Origin: Scenedesmus sp. ARA3 | Taxonomy: Eukaryota > Chlorophyta > Chlorophyceae > Sphaeropleales > Scenedesmaceae | Assembly (NCBI GenBank): GCA_004335835.1 | Contig: RWJK01001509.1 | Location: forward strand, 131,286-195,285 | Direction: 5' to 3' | DNA: 64,000 bases | In this document: positions 1 to 12,471 of the stretch, one piece after another | Numbering within the stretch: the stretch's first letter is position 1 | How the letters are laid out: the number at the start of each line of letters is the position of its first letter | Notes under the pieces: generated by a model | What the model was told of the DNA's origin: nothing | Database searches by the model: none | Seen by the model: the letters and a program-made list of their open reading frames with translations, nothing else | Position numbers and translations under genes: made by a program

Positions 1-724
1 CCTGCTGCATTGCTGTTGTGAGTATCATCGTGTTTGCTGCTGCTGCTGCCTCCTGTGTCCTGCCCCAGCTGCAGCTGCGCGAGCTGCTGCTCTATGCTGT
101 CTGCCATTGCTGCTCCTGCAGCATCCACTGTTTGGTATTCCTGTCGCAAATCCTGTCACCACACAGCAGCAACCTGTACCCCAGCTGTTGCTGCTGTGCT
201 TGTTGTTACCAACACCTGACACAGAGCAACCTGATCTAGTGCCGCCCTAAATCCTGCTTCTGATGTCTGCTGCTGATGCTGTTGCTTCTGCTGCTGCTCA
301 CTCGTCTCCCAAAGCATCCAGCAAGCCAAACATTCCCCCACCACCTGATGCTGCTGTCTCTTCCTCCTCACTGCTGCCCGGGCTGTCCTTGGAAGGCTTC
401 CTGCTGCTCCGCTTGCTTGCAGCCTGCTTGCTGCTGCTGCTGCTGCCGCCGCTGCCGCTTGCTTTGGCCCTGCTGCTGTTGGTGTTCCCTTTTTCAGTTG
501 TCAAACTGCTTTTGGTCTTGCTGCTGCTCTTGCTGCTGCTCTTGCTGCTGCGTCCTGCAGCCTGTGGGGTGACTAAGTCTGCCGCAGCACTTGCTGCTGC
601 TGCTGCTGCTGCTGCTTCACTGCTGCTGCTGACTAGTGTCACTGCTGTTGAGGGCACCACTCTATACACTGCAGCCGCAGGCCCCTGCGGTGACACCTGC
701 AGCACCTGGCAGGACACAGACGCC
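1..724 (-). CDS. 3' part of an unknown Ser/Gln-rich protein gene, cut by the window edge
   Basis: I do not recognise this gene. On the minus strand an open segment from about 724 to 300 follows a plausible acceptor (GTGCTGTGCAG). It encodes an Ala/Ser/Lys-rich stretch with several Ser-Lys repeats, then an acidic SSEEEE patch and GLLDALGD before a possible donor (GA|GTGAGC) near 297. A second open stretch (upper edge unclear, about 270) ends at a CAG|GTGTTGG donor at 216. It joins in phase to an exon from 152 to the left edge, which reads DLRQEYQTVDAAGAAMADS and then Gln/Leu-rich, helix-like sequence. The phase between the first two pieces does not close with the sites I could find, so an exon is missing or mis-set. 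Composition looks coding, but there is no domain to name. The 3' end lies outside the window. Confidence 0.35.
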
Positions 725-1611
725 TGCACAGCACGCACCAGCACAGCACAACACATTCGTGAAAAGTTCTATGAGTTATGAAGTTGTGACAAAACAGCGT
801 GAGCTTTATTAGGCTGTTTACCTTGTGACTGCGCTGTTCCTCAAACGCTTGGACAAACTGGGTGGAGGGTGCCGAGGGTGGCCTGCTGGGCTAGCTGCTG
901 GCAGGCTGCTGCAGGGCATGTAGGGCATGTGAGCAGCAGCTCCATTGTATGCCAGTAAGCAGCCACGGCTGTAGCTGCAATCAATGTGTAATCTGGCACG
1001 GCAGCTGTTACTGTGCTTGCGGTGGATGGAAGCTGCTGCCACTCACCGACAGATGCACTGTGCAGCGCTGCTGCAGCAGTCGCTGCTGCAGGTGCGCTGA
1101 CGCTACAGGCGAGCCCAGCAGCTGCTCAGGCACAAGCACCTGCAGACACGTCAGCCAGCGGCAGCACCACTTACTGGCTCAAGTGCTTCGCGTTGACATC
1201 CCAGTAGCAAGCTGACGATGGTGCACAGAGGCAGCAGTGAGGCTAGCTGCTGTATCTGCTGAAGCTCTGCCGCTACACGACGGCACTCTGAGACACAATA
1301 TCAACCATGGCAGCGATGGAGAGCTGCACAAGCCGCTGTTGGGCTGCTAGTATGTTGAGGGCCTGCCCACCTTGATTGCAGTTGCTGTTACAACCTTGCT
1401 GGTGACTGGCTTGACTGACAGCAGCAGCTGGCTGCCGCGGCTGCAGGGCAGTGGCGCTGTGTGCAGGCCACACTGCACTGATGGGTCAACAGCTGCTGTT
1501 GACGCTGCAGCTGCAACTGTTGCTGTGCAAAGAAACCGATGTTTCACACCTGCAGTAAGCGAAGGTTAACACTTTGCAGCATGTCGATGCTCAGGTTGCT
1601 GCCTCCCTCTG

Positions 1612-1615
<4 letters not shown>

Positions 1616-1653
<38 letters not shown>
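1616..1653 (+). repeat. (CTG)n microsatellite
   Basis: About 12 uninterrupted CTG units. Read on the minus strand it encodes poly-Gln at the end of the possible exon at 1655-1845. One of the longer pure runs among many CTG/CAG arrays in the window. Confidence 0.9.
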
Positions 1654-1654
<1 letters not shown>

Positions 1655-1655
<1 letters not shown>

Positions 1656-1845
1656 TGCACTGCAGCTCACCGTCAAACTCACACTCTGCTATCACTGGCT
1701 GTCCGTAAGTTGTTCCGTTTGCTGTAATGTAGCTCAGCGGCAAGCGTAGGCGCCCAGTGCCAAGCTCGTCCACAGTGCTCAGCATGTCCAACTCGCCATC
1801 GCCGCAACGTCGCTCGAGATAGGTCAACAGCTTACAGTTGCAGGC
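1655..1845 (-). CDS. Possible exon of the same left-edge gene
   Basis: Minus-strand open segment after a TAG acceptor near 1846. It reads ACNCKLLTYLERR, then an acidic stretch containing GDGELDMLSTVDELGTG, then ITANGTTYGQPVIAECEFDG, and runs into a poly-Gln tract encoded by the CTG array at 1616-1653. The non-repeat part has a mixed, protein-like composition and no stops, unlike its surroundings. It may be an upstream exon of the gene whose end lies at 1-724, or a separate short gene. No start codon was found upstream and no family was recognised. Confidence 0.3.
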
Positions 1846-1860
1846 CTAATATAGGTTTAC

Positions 1861-3549
1861 GTCGCTGATGACCTTTTGTCAGGTGAGCCAGACGGGGCAA
1901 TCAGGGCACTGTGAAGTTGGCAAGGAAGTAACAGTGAGAAATGCCATACTTTGAATGGCAACCCACATCCAGCGCTGTTAAGACGTTCAGGATTTGCTAT
2001 GTCTGCAACATGTGACTAGAGGCTTCTAATACCCGTCCGTGATTGCACAGCTGCGCAATGTACATGCTGGTTGTGACTAGTTACAGCAGCTGACATCATG
2101 CCTGGCCTAGAGCCGATTTGGCTCAAACTGCTCAACCTGCTGCAAGCATGGTGGCACCCACGCTGGAAGACGTGCATGCCACGTAGTTCAGGCAGTAACA
2201 CAGCCAGAACCTTCTGTACCAAATGTGCACCTACTCTGCCTTTACATATGGGCATGCAGCAGAACTGCGATCAGCACAACTGCTGCAGTCGCCTGTGCAG
2301 TGTGCTGCTGCCCAGTAACAGACAGCACACTTGTCATGGCCCAGCAATCCTGCACTTGCAGGCTGGCACATAAAGCCATGATACATACATGCAGCTGCTC
2401 AGCTGCAGCATACAGCAGCCACATGCAGCTCTTGTCAACTGCAAGGACGTGCCTGTACATGAACGTTGCCTTGCATAAATCACGGCGCATATCGGTGCAT
2501 AACCAAGCCGCCAGCAGCTGCGTATGCAATCACACCCACCACCTGCCCAGCAAAGCACACAGAGTGTGCCAGCCTCGCTTTGTCTGCGTGCAAGACATAG
2601 GTGGCCTGTTGATACAGAACAGATCCCTAGCCCCGTACACTTTTGCCGAAAAGCATCCCAATTGGCACCCTTGCTTGTACATGTACAGCAAATACGGACA
2701 CCAGGCCACGGGGACATGAACTGCACATGTACATCATCACTCGGCATGAAGCAAACCCAATAACTACTTAGTACGGCATTGATGCCTGATATCATGATAC
2801 GACACGAGACATGTAGACACTGTACAACACCATGTCAGACAACAATTCCCGCCTTCCTTCTAACTGAGATAGACATTGCTGCGCAGGGGATGCGGTGCAA
2901 ACTCTACAAGAGCGTGCAAAGCTCGCCATACGCTTTAAGCTTCATGGGCTTATGATCTGTGCATGCATTCGTGCCACAAAGGTGCTGTGTGCCATCAAGG
3001 TGTGCATATGTTTTCAACACAAGAAGCCACGCCCACACTCACGTGCGCACACCGCTTACTCGCCAAGCTAACATCTGAATCAGCTATCCTGTGCATTGGG
3101 GTACTCCCAGCTGTGTATCAGACAGCCGTGCAGGAGTCATGCACATAACCTACACCATGGAAGGATATATGGGTAACATGAGCGTTGTAACACATGCGGT
3201 ACTGTTACTAACACAGTGCAGTAAGATATGTAGGCGTGGAGGGTGCAGCTCTGCAAGCAGTCATGCAGTAATCTGTACTACACACACTTCACCCTCCACT
3301 ACCACGCTTCCCCACACATCAGTTGTGCAAGTCGCCAGAGGATGAAGACGTAGCCAAACACACAAGGCACGCCGCACAAGGCATGAGATCGGCGATTTCC
3401 ACCAGCTACCAGCAAGCACCATGCAACACCCCAACACCTCACCCACGCATTCCACAAACCTGACCGCAACAACTGCACAGCCGACACCAGATCAACTCCT
3501 GCAGCGCAATGCTTGTGGCACACACGTCATCTGCCAAACAGGCCACCAC
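1861..3549. other. Intergenic, no gene recognised
   Basis: Apart from short ORFs with biased Cys/His/Thr composition typical of noncoding reading in this genome, I see no exon with matching splice sites, no RNA gene and no mobile-element signature. Confidence 0.5.
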
Positions 3550-6500
3550 TCACAGCAGCTGGCTGCTGCTCAGAACCACTTTGCCAGCATGCGCAGAGTC
3601 ATCAACGTCCCGCGGCCTCCTGCCTGCCGCTGCCGCACTCGCCTTCAGCTTCCCGCCGTCACCAGAGCCGCCAGGCAGCACGCTGGCAACATCCACATCT
3701 TTGTCTGCCAGTGCTGCTGCTGCTGCCAGGTCCGCCGCCGTCTCACTCAGTGCCTCGTCATCGGCCAGCTGGTACAGTGGCTGCTGCTGCTTCCACCTCT
3801 TGGGGATGAAGAACAGCACATCGCGCCCCGGCATGCAGCGCTCCAGGGCCATCACACCCAGCAGCACCACCAGGCTCAGCAGCGGGCACAGCAGCGAGTC
3901 CAGGCCCGTGTAGTCGCGCATGGGGGCTGGAGAGGCAGCAGCAGGAGGCGCAGCAGCAGCATGAAGCAGCAGCATGAAGAGGTGAGGTGCGGTGGAAGAT
4001 CTATTTGCCGGATTGGTTGGGGAGAATGTACTTTCGCATATGCAACAAGGGCAGGACTCGCCGCCCTGCCGTCATTCGAACTGTGACGCTGCCATGCTGC
4101 TATGCAGGCAACATACGCCCTGAAGAGCTGCCTGCTCTGCAGCTAACCGAGTTCCCACACACACGTTTAAGCCACTTGCTGCATAGCGCCTGGGCGTACT
4201 TGCTGCTGCATTGCATTCAAATGTGTGCGCTCACCTTGCTGGCAGGTGTCCTTCTCAGGGTCCCACAGCAGGCTGCTGTTGCCCTCGGGTGTGATGCTCA
4301 TAAAAGCAGGCAGTCCAGCCACCGCCTTGCCAAACTGCAGCGCATACTGCCCAAAGGCCACCAGAGAGCCGTCCTTTGGCAGCAGGAACTCCAGCAGGAT
4401 GCGCAGCGTGCTGCCCGCCACGCACGACGCGATGCCTGCAAATAGCATAGTTACAAGTGTTACAAATGGTTGCAGGAGCAGGTGGTGGATGCAGCAGCCA
4501 TGTCAGCCAACACTTTGCAGCAACAAATGTGTGTTTGGCAAGAGAACAAAACTGAAGCACTTGACAGCATGCAGGAGCTGCCCTATCTAGGCTGCAAGCA
4601 AAGGCACAAGGCAATGCTAATCTGCACATCTGCCGTTGCCTTGCGGCCTAGCACCAAAACTCCAGCCACACGCCCCGCACCCCACCTGCGTTGGGTGTCA
4701 CGCTTGGCCAGTACACCGCTGCCATCAGCGGCACGAAGCATCCCGCCAGCACGACATCAAAGGCCACCACCAGCAGATAGCCCGGGTTGTAGGCCAGCGC
4801 TGCCACCAAGCAGGCCAGGCCCGTCATGGGTATGGCAAAGATGCGCACCACACGCAGCAGGTTGGCATCAGTGGCGCCGATCCTGGGCACCTGCGGATGG
4901 ATGGGCGTGAGATGGTGGCAGCAGGGGTTGGTGGGAGGGTTGATTGTTGATTGATGGTGCAGGGGGTTTGGAAGCAGGTTGATTAGGCATGCATGATCAT
5001 TGCAGGCTGGGTGCTGCTGCACCTAGCTGTGCTGTGCAGGCAGTGCGCTGGGATGGACGTTTGTTCAACCAATACGTAGCTGTGCTGCTGTGCCCCGCGC
5101 ACCTTCCTGAAGATGTTGTGGGCCATAACCGTGGAGGTGGCCAGGATGGCCCCAGTGGCTGTGGACATGCTGGCACACAGGATGGCCAGCACACTCCAGC
5201 CGCCCAGCACCTGCAGGCACAGCCAACACACATAAACTGTGTGACACACACAAGTTGCCGGGTAGGCAAGTTACACTCACAAGCAGCTAGCAAGTCTTTC
5301 CGACATTGTTGTGCCATTTCCACCATCGGCCACACATCAACAACCTGGTGTCAGCCAGCAGCATAACACTGCAAGAGCGTCCGCCCCGCCAGCAGGCAGT
5401 CATCGGTGTTTGGCCTACCCACCCGTGGCACGCGCTCCCACAGGTACTTGAACAGCACAAACTTGTCATCCGGCAGCCACTGTGCGCACGAGGGCAGCCC
5501 CAGCGGCGCCGAGCACGTGTCTGCGGCAAACTCGGCATATGGGGAGTCTGGCCCGTGATACTTGCGCGCGTAGCCGCCCAGCAGCCCAAAGGGCACGCTG
5601 AAGCCCATCAGCACCAGCCCAGCGATGATGTTGGCCCAGCGCGCGGTGCGCGAGTTGCGCGCGGCCATGCTGCGCGCCTGCAGGGCAGCGCAGGGCAGGC
5701 AGGGTGTCAGCCACCAGCTGGCGGTCAAGGTAACACACAGCAGCTTGAAGCAGCACAGGGCCGCTGCAGCTACGCCAGCAGAGCCGCTGCGCAACAAATA
5801 ACATACTCAGCAGGGACCCGTGCATGCTGCGCAGTCCAGTGCAGCCAGTGCAGGCAGCTTCAGCAGCGGAGCAGGGTCGGCCCAGGCAGGCAGTACACAC
5901 ACAGAGCATGCCGCCCCACGGGGCGCACCTGGAAGTCCAGCGCGCAGAGGTTGCCCAGGCTCAGCACCACCAGCGTGGCCCCTGCACGGCACACCCAATA
6001 CACAGTCATGCTGCTGTTGAGGGTGTGATGAAGACATCGTAGACACTGGGGGCGCTGGGGTTGTGCAGTGCTCGCCATCAGCAGCATTGCCAGCCAGCAA
6101 GAGCTCTGCCAGGGCATGGCAGCACCCAAACCAGCGGACTCCCCACCAACCTGGCAACATACAAGCTGCTGTCTGCAGTGGCAGATACGTGCACACAACA
6201 GCTCAAGGCCTCCTGCAACTGACGCCACCCAGCGACATCACTCACAGTTCATGAGGATGGCATTTGGGAACGGCGCGTACGCGTCAACATCAGTCATGCC
6301 GCGGGGGTTGACAGCCATGTCGCCAGCAGGGAACGCAAAGTTGTCGCAGGTGCTGGCCCCAGTGGCCGGGTCCGTGCAGTTGACAGGGCCTGTGTAGCCC
6401 GGGGTTTTGGCCACTAAGCCGCCCCCCAGGTCCAGTGCAAAGCCCTTGGAGGGCAGCGCGTGTGCTGGGCTGTCGGTGGCCAGCACGTAGACGGTTACCA

Positions 6501-8872
6501 CCATCAGGCCCGTGAAGCCCAGCGCAGCCTGGCAGCAGCAGCGGCAGCAGCAGCGGCAGCAGCAGTGGCTGCAATGGTTCAAGTGGATAAGCGACAACAC
6601 CCACAATGCAGAGGTGCGTGCATTCCGCTTGTAGACTACGCCAGCAGCTCATCACACAGCAGACCCAGCAAGGTGGCTGCCTGTTCACACTTTGTAAAGA
6701 GCGCGAAGCAAAGCAGTTGGAGAGCGGCTGTGCTTGTAGGTGTCCCCCCAGGCTAATGCTGTTGCCATCTTCTACAATCTTATACAATCTGCTGCGTCCC
6801 CCAAGGGCTATCGTGGCCAGCCTCCCCTCACCTGCGGGATGTCCACGTAGGCGATGGAGAACAACCCGCCAGCAATCGTGTAGCTGGCCATCATAACGCC
6901 AGCAATCAGCACGCCGGCCCACAGCTGCAGCCCAAACAGGAACTGCAGCAGCAGGCTCGTGCCCACTAGGTTGCCGGCCAGCAGGCAGGTGAAGGAAGCC
7001 ACCTCAATGAGGGAGACAATGATCTCCATGCAGCTGCCGTACTTGCGGGCGAAGAGGTCTGGTAGGGTGAGCAGGCCCATGCGGTTGATGTGGCCGGATA
7101 TGGTGAGCCCGTTCTGCAGGCAAATGTTGTGCGGCAGCGGCAGGTAGCGGCAGTTGGGACGGAACAGTGTAAGTAGTTGACCAAACTGTAAGAGGAGGGT
7201 GGCGATGTGTACAGGGTCAGCAGTGAGTGCACAGGGGGAGGAAGGGGCATGGCGTATGTGACTGTATGTTTGCGTGGTCTTTGACAGGCAGGCTGACGAT
7301 GCTGCGCAATGCTTGCTGCTACACATGCGCCTGAGCAACGCCACCGCTGTTTGGTGTTGCAGCATCGCAGCTGGTGCTGACCAAGCTGCAGCACATCGCC
7401 GCGTGCGGCTTGCATGCCAAACAAAACAGCAGCGAGCGGGCAGTGCCACTCACGATGATGAGTGATATGCCCAGGCCCAGCGGCAGCATGGCACCATCCC
7501 AGAAGGCATACCTGCGGGCAGCAGGCATGGGACATACAGCACGTCAGCTGAAAGCTCATGCGGCACACGCACACAGCTTGCGGGATGGTGAGGGGCTTTA
7601 CTACTGGGCAGGGATCACTGCAACTACGCTGCTACCAGCCATCTGTCTTGCTGGCTGCAGCAGCAGGGGCAAGCAGCAGCAACAGAGCTGGGCCGCAACC
7701 ATCTAGTCTCAGGCTGCCGCTTGCTGAAACAACAGGTTTCTGGCACACACAGCAGCCGCAGCGGCAGCCGGCCGGCTCACTTGTACGACAGCGCCACGTT
7801 GCCGAGTGTGGCGTTGGAGTCCAGCCCCTGACCCAGCAGCGCAAAAATAACAATCCACAGCGGCAGCGTGCGCCCACACACAAAGAAGTTCTGCAGGGCA
7901 GGGAGCACAGCGCAGCAGACAAACGGTTGTCAGCGCCAGCGCTGGCAAGAGACACACAAATATGGAGGACAGGTGGCGGCTGCAGTTTGATGTTTGTGTG
8001 CGCATAAACGGATGATACTGCAGCTGTCGCATGCTACTGCTGCGCAACAGGGCAGCTGGTATGCAGCGGCAGTTGTGCTGGTAGCAGTGTTGACGCCATG
8101 CCTGCACAGCTGACTCAAACTCAAACCAGGTGGATTGCGTCGTGTGCGCTGGGCAGGGCACCAACCTTGTAGCTCCCTGCAACGCACGCAGGGAGTTCAC
8201 ACAGCCAATGTTTAGGTGTTGTTCACGGTCACTATTGACAAGGTTCTTCTCTCATGTGTGACTCAGCATGTAGCACAACTTGAACCGCATTGTGCGCAGG
8301 CCATACAGCCATTCCCGACTGCAGCATTGCACAGCACTGCACTAATGCATGCCATCATGATGACAGCTCACCTTTGATGGTCATGAAGCCGATGACAACG
8401 CCTGCCACAATCATGGCCACTGCAGCCACGATGAACGGCACGCCCCAGGACACGCCCAGCCCTGTCCTGTCCACCGTCTGCAGGACAGGCGGCAAGAAAG
8501 TAGCATAGAGTACAGGTGATGGGTCAACAAGGTGCATGCTTTGACCGCTGCTGTTGCTGTTGTAAGCAAGTACCTCGCTCTGTTCAGTAGTCAATGCATG
8601 CAGCATGCCAGCAGCTTAGACTACGGGTGATGGGTCAACAAGATGCCTTCGGTGACCTGCGCTGACTGCCATCACTAGCCGCTTCTCTTTTCATCTTTGG
8701 CCCCCGCATGCACCAGCTGTGCACTTCAGATACGCACCGCTGGGCAGGCGATGGAGCATACAAACTTCTGGCAGCAGCCGTACTGCTGCATGCCGGCGAC
8801 CTCATCCACTGTGTAGTTGTGCGTCCAGAGGCCTGGCGCTATCTCAAAATTTGACTCTGTGCAGTAGCTCAT
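3550..8872 (-). CDS. Sodium:solute symporter family (SSF/SLC5-like) transporter, 12 exons
   Basis: Integral membrane symporter that would couple solute uptake to a Na+ or H+ gradient; the substrate is not readable. My exon model (minus strand): 8872-8738, 8477-8372, 8176-8166, 7890-7781, 7511-7454, 7113-6832, 6528-6246, 5981-5929, 5677-5423, 5210-5103, 4890-4686, 4435-4235, 3926-3550. All phases close, giving 727 aa. The 11-base third exon is needed to read KGSYKNFFVCGRTLP across the junction. Family-like blocks include GQGLDSNATLGNVALSYK, INRMGLLTLPDLFARKYGS, MASYTIAGGLFSIAYVD, SLGNLCALDFQ and STATGAILATSTVMAHNIF, all typical of SSF helices. The Met start opens an extracellular, Cys-rich N-terminus before helix 1. 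The C-terminal tail (last ~110 residues) is soluble, with Ala/Asp-rich sequence. An acetate, proline or urea-type substrate is possible. The gene lies in tandem behind the SLC35-like gene. Confidence 0.9.
8166..8176 (-). other. 11-base microexon of the symporter gene
   Basis: Minus-strand reading is GCAG, then GGAGCTACAAG, then GTTGGT. It adds Gly-Ser-Tyr-Lys across both junctions and is the only way I found to keep the frame between the 8477-8372 exon (ends phase 1) and the 7890-7781 exon (starts phase 0). Confidence 0.75.
8505..8660. repeat. Short tandem duplication in symporter intron 1
   Basis: The block GGTGATGGGTCAACAAG occurs at about 8515 and again at about 8627, each followed by a similar G/T-rich stretch. 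The roughly 110-base offset matches the offset of many exon-edge copies elsewhere in the window, but here no exon sequence is involved. Confidence 0.7.
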
Positions 8873-9790
8873 CCTGGCCGCGCAAACTGGGCGATGGTGT
8901 CAGCTGCAATAGCAATTGGTTGAGTCTGCAGCGATGCAGGCCATTGCCAGCAGTAGCAGGCAGCAGCACCAGGTGCAGCAGCACTTGGATGGCAGCCGCA
9001 ACTGCGGACAGAACCTGCCTCGACCGTTCTAATGCTGGTATCGCAGCCAATGGTGCCGTGGTGCGACGTAGCTGGCGCAAGCAGGCTAACTCAAAGGGTG
9101 TCTTTTGGAGGTGCACTGCCCACGTGGTTGGCGTGCCCACGTGCTCAATACACAACGATGGCGGAGGGCGCCTCCATGCAAATAACCCGTTAAAAAAAGG
9201 CTTCTGAGCCGTGCTCACCTCAAGAGCGTCTTGTCAGGGCTGCAAGGACCTCAGGGTTCGCTGCTGTGCTTTGCTCGCCCCAATAACGAGCTGCGCCTAC
9301 AAGTTTCTAGTCTCACAACCAGATCCAACTGGAGAAGGTTCAAGCTGTCAGGGGTCGCAGCAACCGCATCAATGTTGCACCTGATGTACTCCGGTTTGTC
9401 TGATCACGTAAAGCACGTGTGCATCGTTTGATTGTTGTGTTTCCGAAAAAAACACTTTTCCTGCCATATAATGCTTTTTGTCCAGTGTAGCAGGCTGCCA
9501 GGCGGCCTGTCTTGACTGTGCAAACTTCTCCAACCCCTGCCAGGCTGGCCACGTGCACCTTCATAACCACCTCTCAACAAGGCCTGCGAAAAGATAACAT
9601 TGTATCCTGCGCACATATGGCAGAAGTACGCTTATTTGCAGCCTGATCAGCGCGAGAGGCCGCCAACCATGTCAGCAGTCAGCACTGCGCACACTGTGCA
9701 GTCGACTCTGTCGGACATGCATAGGCTGCACACTAATGCAAGACCACCAACTGCCATGTACGTGCGTTGAGGTGCACATCAAAACCAAGT
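8873..9790. other. Intergenic between two minus-strand genes
   Basis: Holds the 5' flank of the symporter gene and the 3' flank of the SLC35-like gene. I see no exon or RNA gene. The stretch 9420-9620 is more AT-rich than its surroundings. Confidence 0.5.
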
Positions 9791-11841
9791 CTATGCTGAC
9801 ACTGATTGCACCGCTCCTTCACTGTGCTGCTGCTGTCCCTCTCCGTCTCCAGCTTGCAGCAACCGCTCCTGCAAGCCACCATCCGCCGCAATATGCCCTG
9901 CTTGCTCCCCTGCTTGCCATCCACCGCTGCTGCCGCCCGCATCACTGCCAGCATCACTCCCGCCAGAGCAGTTGATGCCAAACACGCCAGCCAGAATAGC
10001 CACAGTGCCAGCTGCAGTAAGCAGCGTCGCTCTTCTACTGTCCATCCAGTGCGGGTGTCCCAGGCCTGTCCAGCTCAGCACCACATCTGCTGCTGTGGCC
10101 AGCGGGATCTGCACAGTCATGCCCAGCGTGGCCACTGTGGGGCCCAGCAGCAGCACTGCCCGCGCCCAGGTGTAGTCCGCGAGCACGTAATCCATCAGCC
10201 CTGCAGCAGCAGCCACGCAGCCAGGCAGCATGTCAAGCACGCGTGTAGTCATGCACGCCATGGGGTACGTCACAGTAGCTGCCAGGGCACGGCGCCTGCC
10301 TGCTGGCAAGCCAGGGCATGGTGCCAACCCGGCAGGCCTGGACGAATGCAGCTTTTGGCCTGCCTGCTGCATGCACCATACACAGTCACGGCATGCAGCA
10401 CGCTGCATGCACTGCAACGTACCTAGTGTCCGCGCTCCACTCTCCAAAGCAACTCTGTCAAAGCAGTCCAAACTGAGCGGCCTGCCCCTCACCGTTTATA
10501 CCCGCCAGTGCCAGCGCCTGCGGCTGCAGCTGCCGCACATCAAGCCACCCCAGCAGCTGCCCACAGCCCAGCAGCGGCAGCCCCACAGCAGCCGTCATAC
10601 AGCCGATCACGCCGAAGAACAGCGCTGGCGCCTCGGGGCTGTCATGACGCAGCTGCGCCTGCAGCGCCACGGTGTAGCCGCTGTACAGCAGTGCCGACAG
10701 CACGCACAGCGCGTCACCCAGCAGCTGGCCCTGGCTGGCGTCACCCGCGGCGGCGCCGTCAGCCAGCGTCACTAGCGCAGTGCCTGCAGGCAGGTGCCAT
10801 AAGAGCGCCGCAGCGGTGATGTTTTTGGTAAAGCTGCGGGGGCTAACTTGCAGCAGAGAGCTGGTGGCAGAGCAGGTTGCAGCTGCCGGTGGCTGGCAGT
10901 ACAATGCCACTTACGCTAAGCTGCTGCAGCTGGCGTGCTGTGGTGTCATATGGCTGCGGCTGCGCCTCCTTCCCTGCATCAAGTGGCAGCCGGCTGGCTG
11001 CTGCCACAGCCGCTCACCTGCCCTGATTATTGCTGTGTATTGCTGTGAATCCTGCCATAGCTGCTGCCATGGTTGCCGCTAGGCTGGCCAGCATTCAATG
11101 GTTATAACGTGCAAGCCGGTCAACCATTGCAGGTATAATGCAGCATAATGAGTACTCACATGGCTAGAAGTGGTCCCCCAAAAGGCCAAGACTGCAGCCA
11201 AGACTGCAGCCAAGACTGCTGCCAAGACTGCTGCCAAGCTGCCATGTTCGTTGGCATACTCGTTGCCATGGCTGCTGCCGTGCGCCCTCACCTGCCATGA
11301 CTGCCGCCACGCTGGCCAGCTTGGCAGCTGTCACGCGCTCCCGCAGCAGCGCGGCAGCCGCCAGCAGCGTGAACATGCAGCTGCTGCTGCTGAGGATGGT
11401 GTTGCTGGTGACGCTGGTGTGCGCTAGCGACAGCGTGAACGCGTACTGCGCCGCAAACCACACGGGCGCCACCTGCGCATGCGGCAACAGCAGCGAGTGG
11501 CACGGTAGCTGCCCTGGGGTGTGGCAGGGCCGTATGACATGCAGCTGAACAGGCATGGAAGCACACGCCAGGAGTGTTGTGTGTCAAGCATGCATCTGCA
11601 GTTGCAGCTGCGCCCAGTATCTCGGCAGCAGCAGAGCGCTTTATGCATACTTTGTATGCAGCTACATGCCTGGCTACATGTAACGGCACAGCCCACTTGC
11701 AGCATTACAGGCAAGAGCTGCTGCAGCCAACAGCACATGATGCTGGCACGGCCTCACTTGCCTTGATGGCGCTCCTGGCGGTGCTGCTGAGCCATGGGGA
11801 CTCGCACTGCTGCACAGCAGGTGCCTGCGCCCTGCAGCAGT

Positions 11842-11878
<37 letters not shown>

Positions 11879-12216
11879 TTGATGCTGTGGCAAGCAAGCT
11901 GTGGTTGCTGCCTGATACACTCCAGGTCAACACTGGCGGGGTCTAACAGGCATCAGCATCACCCTCTGTGCTGATGTACCAACCTGTACGAGCCGCAGCA
12001 TGCGTGCTTGAGGGCTATGATTGGGATGTAGATGCTGAACAGGGACGTGCAGATGAACACGAGCAGTGCTGATGGCAGCTGCGGTGTGCTGCCTGTTGCA
12101 TCTGGCCGCACTAGGAACTGAGCAAGGAAGCTGGCAGCAATCCACAGGACTGTAGTGAGCAGCACAAAGCCTGAGCCTAGGACTTTGGTGTGAAGGCGAC
12201 CGTAGACAGCAGACAT
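9791..12216 (-). CDS. SLC35F/EamA-family transporter (drug/metabolite superfamily), 5 exons
   Basis: Multi-pass membrane protein of the drug/metabolite transporter superfamily. It most resembles eukaryotic SLC35F5-type carriers of internal membranes, whose substrates are mostly unknown. Exons on the minus strand: 12216-11984, 11831-11762, 11472-11292, 10783-10493, 10200-9791. Phases close and give 394 aa. Recognisable blocks are VLWIAASFLAQFL (first helix), AQYAFTLSLAHTSVTSNTIL with SSSCMFTLLAAA (the SLC35F-like 'nxxLSSTSxxFTL' region), LGDALCVLSALLYSGYTV and LGMTVQIPLATAADVVL. The tail is Ser/Gly-rich and hydrophilic. The second intron appears to use a GC donor (AAG|GCAAGT), required to read IKVAPVWF. 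A 12-15 base CCAAGACTGC repeat lies in the third intron (about 11185-11245). Confidence 0.88.
11185..11245 (+). repeat. Short tandem repeat, unit about 14 bases
   Basis: Four to five imperfect copies of GCCAAGACTGCAG/TGCC in the third intron of the SLC35-like gene. No coding role is seen. Confidence 0.8.
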
Positions 12217-12471
12217 TGCTGCATGTCTGGTGGCGTGCAGGCACGCAGATGGCGGGCAGTGAACTGGGGACGATGGCAGCAGTGGAACAGCAGGTCCATG
12301 GCATCAAGCAACTGATCAGCGTGAGATTGAAAGCACGGAGCAGCCTTGAGGCAAGGGTCAGGTTACTGCTCTGCAAGTGTGTTGTTGCCTGTCAATGCCT
12401 GTTCAGCTTCAGCCATGTGACCCCCAAGCTGCTCGGTGCCACCACCCAGATCCAATGCCTCGATACGACGC

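Noticed and set aside
263..781. 172-codon Leu-rich plus-strand ORF resembling a membrane protein
   Set aside because: Leu runs come from CTG repeats; the minus strand over the same bases has the better coding pattern.
2225..2795. Overlapping ORFs on both strands
   Set aside because: Both have noise composition; no exon signals.
3421..4086. 221-codon plus-strand ORF
   Set aside because: Lies antisense to the last symporter exon, which has clear family context and fitting splice sites.
3550..8872. Naming the symporter DUR3 (urea)
   Set aside because: SSF membership is clear, but I cannot match enough DUR3-specific positions to assign urea as substrate.
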